29,047 nucleotides of DNA from an uncultured Collinsella sp. (GCA_902463875.1 CABQHR010000002.1:1-29047); one strand, 5' to 3'. Shown: positions 1 through 6,259, numbered from the stretch's first letter. Program-made: numbers and translations. Notes: a model not told the origin generated them from the sequence alone.

Positions 1-326
1 CCAAGGCCGGGCGCACGATTCACCTGCCCGATCTGGCGGCTTCGTTTGAGGCAGCCGTCTTTGACGTTCAGTACAAGAAGGCCAAGAACGCGCTGCATGC
101 CACCGGATGCAAGGAATACTGCATCGGCGGCGGCGTCTCGGCTAATCCGCATCTGCGCGAGATGATGATCAAGAAGCTTGGGCGTCAGGGGATCCGCGTG
201 ACGGTACCGCCGCTTTCGGCGTGCACCGATAACGCTGCCATGATCGCGGAGGTCGCCCGCCGTAAATTCGACCGAGGTGAAATCTCGCCGTTCGACGTCG
301 ATGCCGATCCGAACATGACGCTGTAG
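1..326 (+). CDS. tsaD: TsaD, tRNA N6-adenosine threonylcarbamoyltransferase, C-terminal part
   Basis: This is the last 108 codons of a gene whose 5' end lies outside the window; the reading frame begins at base 3. TsaD transfers threonylcarbamoyl to A37 of ANN-decoding tRNAs, together with TsaB and TsaE in the cytoplasm. The fragment carries the family's C-terminal signatures: the glycine-rich GGGVSANPHLRE stretch that contacts the nucleotide and, further on, the P-x-x-x-C-T-D-N-x-A-M-I-A segment, whose Asp is a metal/ATP ligand in the ASKHA fold. The reading frame ends in TAG only 12 bp before a long hairpin repeat. No T-rich terminator directly follows, so the repeat is the only strong secondary structure available to end the transcript. 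Family identity is clear; the rest of the gene and its operon context cannot be judged. Confidence 0.93.
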   Translation, partial: KAGRTIHLPDLAASFEAAVFDVQYKKAKNALHATGCKEYCIGGGVSANPHLREMMIKKLGRQGIRVTVPPLSACTDNAAMIAEVARRKFDRGEISPFDVDADPNMTL

Positions 327-338
327 TCATACGGGTGC

Positions 339-473
339 GGTCCCCGACCGGAGGGGCCGGATATAAGGTTTCCTGCTCTACAGTCCTGCGCAAGACGAAG
401 GCCACATTAAGTGGCCTTCTTTGCGTGCGGAACTCGCGATAAACCTTATATCCGGCCCCTCCGGTCGGGGACC
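339..473 (+). repeat. Long hairpin repeat, family 1, copy 1 (33-bp arms, 69-nt core)
   Basis: Positions 339-371 and 441-473 are perfect inverted repeats of 33 bp enclosing a 69-nt core (372-440). The core holds its own hairpin: GAAGGCCAC / GTGGCCTTC (397-405 / 411-419) around an ATTAA loop, extended by CGCAA/TTGCG. The same 69-nt core recurs at 5313-5381 and 23674-23742. The outer arms differ between copies but are perfectly self-complementary in each. The arms open with GGTCC and end next to the core with TAAGGTTT. It lies directly downstream of tsaD, in the same orientation as that gene. No polyT tract follows, so it is not a standard intrinsic terminator. No protein-coding capacity is convincing. 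Confidence 0.95.
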
Positions 474-734
474 TTTCTGTATCGATATGGCTTCTGGGCT
501 GGTTTGGCGTCGACAACGTCCGGCAAGGTTAGCCAGCTGCGTCGAATTTCCGGCGTGCTTTAGCTGAAAGAAAAAGATGGTGTGCAGAGCTTTGCTCCGC
601 ACATTTGGGATGGGAGCTCCCGCGGCCCTCAGGGGCATCTCTCATGCAAAAACTTTTGTTGGGTAAAGTCCGAGGTCAGTGGCGTTTTATACCGAGAATT
701 TCAAAAAAAGTTGAAAATTCATTACAAATTTGCG
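474..734. other. Intergenic stretch with no recognised gene
   Basis: Between the hairpin repeat and the cstA promoter I find no ORF with a ribosome binding site and no known RNA. A small imperfect hairpin lies near 580-600 (GTGCAGAGC TTT GCTCCGCAC), and the stretch becomes AT-rich from about 690. It may contain further decayed repeat sequence or an unrecognised small RNA. Confidence 0.5.
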
Positions 735-763
735 TTGACTTTAGGTAACTAAAGTTTCATACT
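735..763 (+). promoter_or_regulatory. Promoter of the cstA leader, with palindrome between -35 and -10
   Basis: TTGACT (735-740) and CATACT (758-763) are separated by 17 bp, a good sigma-70-type pair. The spacer and the end of the -35 box form the palindrome ACTTTAGGTAACTAAAGT (738-755; 6-bp arms ACTTTA/TAAAGT with a 6-bp centre). A protein bound here would block RNA polymerase, so it is a likely repressor site. The half-site TTAGG is reminiscent of DtxR-type boxes, but the match is partial and I do not assign a regulator. Transcription should begin near 770 and produce a leader of roughly 235 nt before cstA. Confidence 0.7.
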
Positions 764-834
764 GCTTTTCATCCACTGGGGGATGTGAACACGCACGGAT
801 CGTTCGCATCATGATTGAAGAGGATTTCTTAGAC

Positions 835-879
835 ATGTTCACGCATCAGCTAAACATTATCAGCGTAGTAATTATCTGA
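835..879 (+). CDS. Leader peptide rich in branched-chain residues, upstream of cstA
   Basis: A 14-codon ORF reads MFTHQLNIISVVII and stops at TGA (877-879). AGAGGA (819-824) sits 10 nt before the ATG, a usable Shine-Dalgarno. An in-frame upstream ATG at 811 has none. Seven of the last nine residues are Leu, Ile or Val, encoded CTA-AAC-ATT-ATC-AGC-GTA-GTA-ATT-ATC; CTA and GTA look uncommon in the surrounding GC-rich genes. The ORF lies between a promoter and an intrinsic terminator (931-969) in front of cstA. The control-codon region sits inside a 7-bp hairpin (843-849 / 876-882). This is the classic layout of ribosome-mediated attenuation, as in ilv operon leaders. I infer that starvation for Ile/Val lets transcription reach cstA. 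The ORF is short, so coding status rests on this context. Confidence 0.6.
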   Translation: MFTHQLNIISVVII

Positions 880-930
880 TGCGGGTTAGCACATACAGCT
901 AGCCCGTACGATAACGGGCGGCTGATGAAG

Positions 931-969
931 ATGAGGGCCGTCGAGCGCAACCGACGGCCCTCATTTTTT
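931..969 (+). terminator. Intrinsic terminator (attenuator) in the cstA leader
   Basis: A 13-bp stem (931-943 / 952-964) with loop AGCGCAAC is followed by a run of T (964-969). It lies 35 nt before the cstA start codon, so it must be bypassed for expression. Upstream hairpins at 843-849/876-882 and 882-890/898-906 share bases at position 882. CATCAGC (844-850) can alternatively pair with GCTGATG (921-927). I did not find a strong antiterminator that covers the 5' arm of the terminator; a fold calculation is needed for that. Confidence 0.85.
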
Positions 970-1004
970 ATGTCTAGGAAGTTCTTTTTAGAGGAGGAAA
1001 TGTA

Positions 1005-2894
1005 ATGAACGGAGTTTTGCTCATGGTTGTGGCCGCGGCGGTGCTCGCCTGTGGCTATCTGGGCTACGGCCGCTGGCTGGCCAACAAGTGGGGCGTTGAC
1101 AAAGAGGCCCTCACGCCGGCCAAGCGCATGAAGGACGGCAAGAGCTTCTCGCCCGTCTCCGCCTTCACCGCGTTCTCGCACCAGTTCAGCTCGATCTGCG
1201 GTGCTGGCCCTGTCACGGGTACGATCGTCGCCATGGCCTTTGGCTGGCTGCCCGTCGTGCTCTGGGTCCTCGTCGGCGGCATCTTCTTTGGCGCCGTCCA
1301 CGACTTTGGTGCTCTGTACGCTTCGATGAAGAACAACGGCAAGTCCCTGGCCCAGCTCATCGAGAAATACATCGGCAAGACCGGCCGTCGCCTGTTCCTG
1401 CTGTTCTGCTGGCTGTTCTGCATCATCGTCATCGCCGCTTTCACCGACATGGTCTGCAAGACGTTCATGTTCACCTCGGTCGTTGACGCTTCTGGCGCTG
1501 CCACCGGTGCTATCGACTTCACCAAGTCCTATGCCGCCGGCTGCGCTGGTACCATCTCCATCCTGTTCACCTTCGTCGCTATCGCCTTTGGTTGGGCCCA
1601 GAAGAAGTTCAACCTCACCGGCGCTGCCGAGTTTGTCACTGGCGTGGTGCTCATGGTTCTCATGTTTGCCGTCGGCATGCAGTTCCCGGTCTACCTGGAC
1701 AAGTTCCAGTGGTTCGCCGTTGTCATGGTCTACCTGGTCTTTGCTGGCGCCATGCCCATCCAGATGCTCAAGACCCCTCGCGACTACCTCACTTCCATCA
1801 TGATGATCGTCATGATCGCCTGCGCTGTCCTCGGTATCGTCGTCCTGGGTGTTAACGGCCAGGCCACCATCACCGCTCCGGCCTTTACCGGCTTCTCCAG
1901 CGCTTCTGGCATGATGTTCCCGGTCCTGTTTGTTTCCGTTGCCTGCGGTGCCCTCTCCGGCTTCCACAGCCTCGTTTCTTCTGGTACCTCCTCCAAGCAG
2001 GTCGAGAAGGAGCAGGACGCCGTCAAGGTCGGTTATGGCGCCATGATCGTCGAGTCTTTCGTCGGCATCCTTGCCATCATCGTCGCCGGCATCATGTTCT
2101 CCGACATGAACACCGCCGGTACCGGCGCCCTCAACGCCGGCGTCGCTTCCACCCCGTTCCAGATCTTCGCCGCTGGCATCTCCCGCGGTATGCAGGCCTT
2201 CGGTGTTGACGGCACGCTCGCTACCGTCTTCATGACCATGAATGTCTCCGCTCTGGCCCTGACCTCGCTCGATGCCGTCGCCCGCATCGCCCGCACCTCG
2301 TTCTCCGAGTTCTTTGCCCAGACCAACGACGCCCTGGCCATCGAGTCCAAGGCCGGCTACATGAAGGTTCTCGGCAACCCCTGGTTCGCCACGGTCGTCA
2401 CCCTGCTTCCCGGTCTCGCCCTCGCCTTTGGCGGCTATGCCAACATCTGGCCGCTCTTTGGTGCTTCCAACCAGCTGCTCGGCGGTATGACCATGATCAC
2501 CCTCGCCGTGTTCTGCAAGTGCACCGGCCGCAAGGGCTGGATGCTCTACGTGCCCGTCGCCTTCCTGCTCTGCTGCACCTTTACCTCGCTGGTCCAGAGC
2601 GCCATGGGCTGCATGACCGCCGTCCAGGCCTACGGTTTCTTCGGCACCATCCCGGCTACCGCCACCACGGCCGCCGTTTCCGTCGCCGCCACCAAGGGCC
2701 TGCAGCTCGTTTTCGCCGTCCTGCTGATGGTCCTGGGCCTCATCGTCGCCGTCAACTGCCTCAAGGAGTTCTTCGGCAAGGAGGCCGGCTCCATGCCCGA
2801 CGAGGAGCCCGAGTGGTCCGAGATGGGCAAGGCCGAGTACGGTCGCGCCGCTGCCGCTGAAGCTCCTGCCGACGCCGAGGCCGCTAAGGCCTAG
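1005..2894 (+). CDS. cstA: CstA-family carbon starvation / pyruvate (peptide) transporter
   Basis: This 629-residue polytopic membrane protein belongs to the CstA family. E. coli members CstA and BtsT import pyruvate, and CstA has also been linked to peptide uptake. Family signatures include the N-terminal HQFSSICGAGPVTG segment (about residue 60) followed by GAVHDFGALYAS. Many hydrophobic spans follow, with a short acidic cytoplasmic tail rich in Ala and Glu. It is a little shorter than E. coli CstA (about 700 residues). The start is fixed by AGGAGG (992-997) eight bases before the ATG. It is the only gene in its unit: an attenuated leader precedes it and a strong terminator follows. The leader peptide suggests control by branched-chain amino acid supply, which would suit either peptide import or import of pyruvate, the precursor of valine and leucine. 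The actual substrate cannot be read from the sequence. Confidence 0.92.
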   Translation: MNGVLLMVVAAAVLACGYLGYGRWLANKWGVDKEALTPAKRMKDGKSFSPVSAFTAFSHQFSSICGAGPVTGTIVAMAFGWLPVVLWVLVGGIFFGAVHDFGALYASMKNNGKSLAQLIEKYIGKTGRRLFLLFCWLFCIIVIAAFTDMVCKTFMFTSVVDASGAATGAIDFTKSYAAGCAGTISILFTFVAIAFGWAQKKFNLTGAAEFVTGVVLMVLMFAVGMQFPVYLDKFQWFAVVMVYLVFAGAMPIQMLKTPRDYLTSIMMIVMIACAVLGIVVLGVNGQATITAPAFTGFSSASGMMFPVLFVSVACGALSGFHSLVSSGTSSKQVEKEQDAVKVGYGAMIVESFVGILAIIVAGIMFSDMNTAGTGALNAGVASTPFQIFAAGISRGMQAFGVDGTLATVFMTMNVSALALTSLDAVARIARTSFSEFFAQTNDALAIESKAGYMKVLGNPWFATVVTLLPGLALAFGGYANIWPLFGASNQLLGGMTMITLAVFCKCTGRKGWMLYVPVAFLLCCTFTSLVQSAMGCMTAVQAYGFFGTIPATATTAAVSVAATKGLQLVFAVLLMVLGLIVAVNCLKEFFGKEAGSMPDEEPEWSEMGKAEYGRAAAAEAPADAEAAKA

Positions 2895-2933
2895 TCGGTC
2901 GGACGGGTTGAATCTCCCATCTATTTGACTCGG

Positions 2934-2973
2934 AAAGACCGGGTCCGCAATCAAGCGGACCCGGTCTTTTTTC
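2934..2973 (+). terminator. Intrinsic terminator of cstA
   Basis: A perfect 15-bp stem (2934-2948 / 2955-2969) with loop AATCAA runs directly into a T tract. It lies 40 bp after the cstA stop and is the natural end of that transcript. Confidence 0.93.
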
Positions 2974-3077
2974 TTGTGATAACAGGTGGTGCAAGGGCGT
3001 TCTCGCAGATGTTTTGCGTGGATAGGCTCGTGCGTTGTACCATATGGACGTATATGTGTGCATAGGAAAGGGGCCCC

Positions 3078-5270
3078 GTGGCCAAGACGGTATATTCCGA
3101 TAATCAAAACAATGTCGATGCTCTGGCTGAGCGTCTGAGCAGCCAGACGTCGCTTTCTGCCGAGCGCGCCAAGCTGGTTGCCTACGACCTGCTCTGCCGC
3201 AAGGCGCTCAAGATTAAGTCGAGCGCGCTGGCGCAGATTTTCCGCTCCGTCGATAAGGAATGCGACACCAAGGTGATGCGCGACGAACTCATCGCGGCAA
3301 AGATCGTTACCAAGATCGAGGGCAGCGGCATTAACGGGCGCCCGGCGTTCTATACCATCAATGCCGAGATCCGCGATGCCCAGGAGCAGCCTGCCGAGTC
3401 CGTCGAAGATTTTGTCGTCGAGGATTTCGCTGACGTGCCTGCTGTGGAAGAAGTTGCTCCGCGTGAGCATGTCGATACCGATGAGTTGCTCGATGAGAAC
3501 GTCGTGCGTGCCTTTACGGCCAAGGCAGGACGCGGCGGTTTTGGCGGGGGCGGCAAGCGCGATGCACAGCGCCGCGCCCAGCAGGAGCGCTTCCGTCGCG
3601 CCGTTGCTCGAAAGGGCGAGACGGATGCCGAGGCTGTTGAGACCGAGGTTGCTGCCGAGTCGCAGAGGCCCGCGAAGGAGCAAAAGCCCGTGGAGGCCCA
3701 GGAGCCCCAGCGTCGCCGTGGTGCCCACTTTAAGGCTGCGCAGCAGGATGTCGCGCATGAGGTTGAAGAGCCTTCCGAGGCTGCAGACGATGTTGAGGAG
3801 TCTGCCAAGAAGGCTCCGGGTTCATGCCGTCCCGGGCGTGGTTTTGCGAGGCGCGCGTATCCCGTAAGGCGTCAGGAGAAGGGCGAGCCGGCTTCGACCG
3901 CTCAGGCCGAGAAGGCCGAACAAACCGAGAAAACCGTTGAGCCGGCGGCTCGCGAACAGCAACCTTCCGAGTCGCAGCCTGCGGCTGACACTGAGGTCAA
4001 AGCTCAACAGACCGCTGATAAGCAGGCGGGGGAGAGCGCCTCAGGCAAGCCCCGCCGTCGTCGTCACCGCGGCGGTCGTGGCTCAAATGCCGAGGCCGCG
4101 GCCGAGAAGACAGCGACACAAAACGGAGATGAGAAGGCCGAGACTCCGGTGGATCAGGTCAAGCGCCAGCCGGCGAAGGAGGCCAAGTCCGATCGTCCGC
4201 AAAAGCGCTCGTCTGCGCCCAAGCAGGAACGTAATACCCGGGCAGATTCCAAGCGTAAGCCTCATGCACAGGCTGAGCCTGCCGCGGCTGATAGTGCTAC
4301 CCAGCAGCCCGAGTCGGCCGTCCACGGCGAGGTATCGGCGTTTGCCCTTGCCCGCGTTTTGGGCAGGCAGCTGCTCAAAGTTGTCCCTACGCCTACGGCG
4401 CTCTCTAAGATCAAGGAGCAGCAGACTCAAATTGTTAAGGTCGGGGGCAAGGACGGCAAAAAGGCGCCGCAGCGCACTCAGCACAACGAGATGTCCAACC
4501 GCAAGATTGCCGAGGAAATCGCAATCATCCAGGCTTGGATCGAGCAAAACCGAGGTGCCGATACGCCGGTTGCCTCGCGCCGCCAGCGTGCCTACCAGAT
4601 TTTTAACGACGAGAAGGCTTTTGACGGCAAGCACGGTGAGCGCCTGATAAGGCGCATGACCGAAAAGGGCATCAGCATGCAGGCGATCAAGGTCGCCCCC
4701 AACCGCCCCGTGCACTTTACGGGTTTCTTTACGCTGGGCGCCGATAAGCCGTTCATTATGGTCGAGAACCTGGACACCTACGACGAGATCGTCAGGCTGC
4801 TGCGTGGCCGCAAGCACGCCAAGCTCTTTGGCATCAAGGTGGGCGGCGTGATTTTTGGCGGCGGATGCAAGGCGAGCGTCTCGCATGCCCTGGACGATTA
4901 TCTGGCCGAGATCGGCTATCGCTTTAACTACGTCTACTACGTGGGCGATATCGACCGCGAGGGCGCGCGCATCGTCGAGCAGGCTCGCAATGCCAATGTG
5001 GTTGAGATTCGCCTGCATGCCGGTATGTACCGCGCCATGCTCGCCGAGCATAAGCGTCGCGTGAAGGCCGGCGGCGAGTGCGAGCGCGCGGCTGCCAACC
5101 AGGGCGTGCCGCAGAACTTGGCGGCGACGATCAAGGATCTGCCCATGGTCACGCGCGTGCAGTTCCGCAATGTGCTACGTGAAGGCGGGCGCATTCCGCA
5201 GGAGATTCTGATGACCGCCGACTATCGGGATGGCGACTCGGGAAGCTTCGACCGCATGCTGAACAACTAA
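3078..5270 (+). CDS. Protein with C-terminal TOPRIM-like (JetD-type) domain and long charged linker
   Basis: This 730-residue protein starts at GTG behind a GAAAGGGG ribosome site. Three parts are visible. Residues 1-100 are compact, with helices and a short beta-like end that could be a winged-helix fold. Residues about 115-430 are low complexity, rich in Ala, Glu, Lys, Gln and Arg, with basic clusters such as RRRRHRGGRG near 326, and are probably disordered. Residues about 430-730 are globular and carry FIMVENLDTYDE (E563), GGVIFGGG (589-596) and YYVGDIDREGARI (D624, D626). The Glu, then GGG, then DxD order matches the TOPRIM fold and most resembles the nuclease subunit JetD of Wadjet systems (DUF2220 type). 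I infer nucleic-acid cleavage or binding. No JetA, JetB or JetC gene is near; the neighbours are cstA and a repeat-rich gap. A topoisomerase/Spo11-like role is an alternative. The exact function is unknown. Confidence 0.72.
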   Translation: MAKTVYSDNQNNVDALAERLSSQTSLSAERAKLVAYDLLCRKALKIKSSALAQIFRSVDKECDTKVMRDELIAAKIVTKIEGSGINGRPAFYTINAEIRDAQEQPAESVEDFVVEDFADVPAVEEVAPREHVDTDELLDENVVRAFTAKAGRGGFGGGGKRDAQRRAQQERFRRAVARKGETDAEAVETEVAAESQRPAKEQKPVEAQEPQRRRGAHFKAAQQDVAHEVEEPSEAADDVEESAKKAPGSCRPGRGFARRAYPVRRQEKGEPASTAQAEKAEQTEKTVEPAAREQQPSESQPAADTEVKAQQTADKQAGESASGKPRRRRHRGGRGSNAEAAAEKTATQNGDEKAETPVDQVKRQPAKEAKSDRPQKRSSAPKQERNTRADSKRKPHAQAEPAAADSATQQPESAVHGEVSAFALARVLGRQLLKVVPTPTALSKIKEQQTQIVKVGGKDGKKAPQRTQHNEMSNRKIAEEIAIIQAWIEQNRGADTPVASRRQRAYQIFNDEKAFDGKHGERLIRRMTEKGISMQAIKVAPNRPVHFTGFFTLGADKPFIMVENLDTYDEIVRLLRGRKHAKLFGIKVGGVIFGGGCKASVSHALDDYLAEIGYRFNYVYYVGDIDREGARIVEQARNANVVEIRLHAGMYRAMLAEHKRRVKAGGECERAAANQGVPQNLAATIKDLPMVTRVQFRNVLREGGRIPQEILMTADYRDGDSGSFDRMLNN

Positions 5271-5278
5271 ATTCCGCC

Positions 5279-5415
5279 GGCCCCGGGAGAGCGGGGACAC
5301 CGGCTTAGGTTTCCTGCTCTACAGTCCTGCTCACGACGGAGGCCACATTAAGTGGCCTCCTGTTCGTGCGGAACTCGCGATAAACCTAAGCCGGTGTCCC
5401 CGCTCTCCCGGGGCC
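5279..5415 (+). repeat. Long hairpin repeat, family 1, copy 2 (34-bp arms, 69-nt core)
   Basis: Positions 5279-5312 and 5382-5415 are perfect 34-bp inverted repeats around the 69-nt core at 5313-5381. The arm sequence is unlike copy 1 except at the core-proximal TTAGGTTT and the terminal GGCCC. The core differs from copy 1 at six bases. Two of the changed pairs are compensatory: an A-T to G-C in the inner stem and an A-T to C-G in the lower stem. It starts 8 bp after the stop codon of the preceding gene and has the same orientation as that gene, as in copies 1 and 3. Confidence 0.95.
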
Positions 5416-5447
5416 TGTCGTGGCTTGGCCGTTGCATGCGGCTCGCT

Positions 5448-5480
5448 TTTCGGAACGGGGCTGACGGACACGTTCCGAAA
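5448..5480. other. Small perfect hairpin of unknown role
   Basis: TTTCGGAACG (5448-5457) and CGTTCCGAAA (5471-5480) form a 10-bp inverted repeat with a 13-nt loop. No T tract follows on either strand, so it is not a clear terminator. It may be the remains of a terminator or of another repeat. Confidence 0.55.
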
Positions 5481-5518
5481 TCTACCACCGTCGCTGTACA
5501 GGGTGTCTATAAAGAGCC

Positions 5519-5748
5519 GTGGCCAAAAAACGGCAAATATGAGTACTGATACTCTTTTAGTAGCAGTAATTTTGACCACATTTAAGGTGATTTGACGTGT
5601 CGATCGAGCAGATAAGCTGCCGTATCTCCTCAAGTGTTCATTAATGGAAGACCTTGATGCGAATAAATCTCATTAAGATCTTCTTTTATTAACGAAAATA
5701 ATGTAGCTACAACGGTAACAGTACTCATATTTGCCGTTTTTTGGCCAC
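5519..5748. mobile_element. 230-bp MITE-like element with 30-bp perfect terminal inverted repeats
   Basis: Positions 5519-5548 and 5719-5748 are perfect 30-bp inverted repeats that begin GTGGCCAAAAAACGGC. They enclose about 170 bp of AT-richer sequence with no convincing ORF. The abrupt drop in GC against both flanks and the ends suggest a non-autonomous transposable element. I see no clear target-site duplication next to the ends, so the exact boundaries and the partner transposase are unknown. A long inverted duplication of other origin is the alternative. Confidence 0.6.
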
Positions 5749-5783
5749 AGTCCTTCGGAGGGTCCTCGAAAATAGTCCCGAGC

Positions 5784-5838
5784 CGGCACTTGGGGACGTT
5801 CCTATAATGTCGGCACTTAGGAGCGTCCCCAAGTGCCG
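5784..5838. repeat. REP/REPIN-like palindrome
   Basis: CGGCACTTGGGGACG (5784-5798) pairs perfectly with 5824-5838. The stem continues to 5804/5818 with one G-T wobble, 21 bp in all. The loop side contains another direct copy of CGGCACTT (5811-5818), so the unit looks like two REP-type half elements. The GGGGACGT core resembles palindromes I associate with RAYT (Y1 transposase) families. That link is inference; no transposase is in the window. Confidence 0.6.
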
Positions 5839-5841
5839 ACA

Positions 5842-6098
5842 CCGCGTCTGCCTGCGGCGGCCGCGCCCCGCTGCGTCGCTTCGCATCCTTGCGGGTTCGG
5901 ATTCCTCCGCTTGGCGGCGTTGGCTCGATTTGCTTGACGTGAGGGGCTCTTGGCTGGTGTGGGACGGAGGGATTCCGCGTCCGCCTGGTCGGCGGCCGCG
6001 CCCCGCTGCGTCGCTTCGCTCCTTGCGTGCTGCGCTGGAAAACGCTTCGCGTTTCCTCAGCTCCGCACCCTTGCGGGCTCGAATTCCTTCGCTTGCCC
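5842..6098. repeat. GC-rich degenerate direct repeats
   Basis: A 30-bp segment is repeated exactly (5855-5884 and 5990-6019). It sits within a longer match (5842-5884 against 5975-6019) interrupted by a 2-nt indel. The sequence after the first copy (5885-5916) recurs imperfectly at 6067-6098, about 26 of 32 bases. No ORF has a ribosome site. The open frames here arise only from high GC. It looks like decayed extragenic repeat sequence next to a tRNA gene. Confidence 0.7.
5960..5975 (-). pseudogene. 16-bp copy of the tRNA-Gln 3' end (possible att remnant)
   Basis: TGGGACGGAGGGATTC is identical to 6151-6166, the acceptor 3' strand and T-arm end of the neighbouring tRNA-Gln gene, in the same orientation and about 190 bp away. 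Duplicated tRNA 3' ends commonly mark attachment sites of integrated elements. Only a short repeat-rich segment lies between the two copies, so any element would have been almost fully deleted. Slippage among the local repeats is an alternative. Confidence 0.45.
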
Positions 6099-6102
6099 AC
6101 AA

Positions 6103-6137
6103 GAAAGCGCCCTGGGCCGTTATGGGCTTAGGGCGCT
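6103..6137 (-). terminator. Terminator downstream of tRNA-Gln
   Basis: On the minus strand AGCGCCCT / AGGGCGCT (6130-6137 / 6106-6113) forms an 8-bp stem with a 16-nt loop, followed by TTTCTT. It begins 14 bp beyond the tRNA 3' end. Confidence 0.7.
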
Positions 6138-6150
6138 CAGTTTTAATGGC

Positions 6151-6221
6151 TGGGACGGAGGGATTCGAACCCCCAACAGCCGGCACCAAAAACCGGAGTT
6201 CTACCGTTGAACTACGTCCCA
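6151..6221 (-). tRNA. tRNA-Gln (anticodon TTG)
   Basis: A complete 71-nt cloverleaf reads on the minus strand. The acceptor is TGGGACG/CGTCCCA, the D stem GTTC/GAAC, and the anticodon stem CCGGT/GCCGG with loop TTTTGGT. The T arm is GGGGG-TTCGAAT-CCCTC. The anticodon TTG is at 6187-6189 and decodes CAA (and CAG by wobble). The 3' CCA is not encoded. The 3' 16 bp recur at 5960-5975. Confidence 0.96.
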
Positions 6222-6259
6222 ATGTGTGGTGTCGCCCAAAAGCAACTCGTCTAGTTTAC

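Noticed and set aside
169..516. Minus-strand open frame across hairpin repeat copy 1, sharing a peptide with a frame across copy 3 (22952-23797)
   Set aside because: The shared peptide is just the translated 69-nt repeat core. The frames have no common start or ribosome site, and the equivalent region in copy 2 does not give the same protein.
811..834. Upstream in-frame ATG for the leader peptide (22 residues)
   Set aside because: No Shine-Dalgarno precedes 811, whereas AGAGGA stands 10 nt before the ATG at 835.
770..969. cstA leader considered as a T-box or known metabolite riboswitch
   Set aside because: No T-box sequence or other conserved riboswitch core was recognised; the leader peptide explains the layout better. 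A covariance-model search would be decisive.
846..3758. A 970-codon open frame on the minus strand across the cstA leader, cstA and the following gene
   Set aside because: It is antisense to two well-supported genes, shows only GC-driven composition (Gly/Asp/His-rich), has no ribosome site and runs through a promoter and a terminator.
5331..5633. Minus-strand 100-codon frame over repeat copy 2 and the MITE-like element
   Set aside because: It spans two unrelated repeat units, lacks a ribosome site and has no recognisable similarity.
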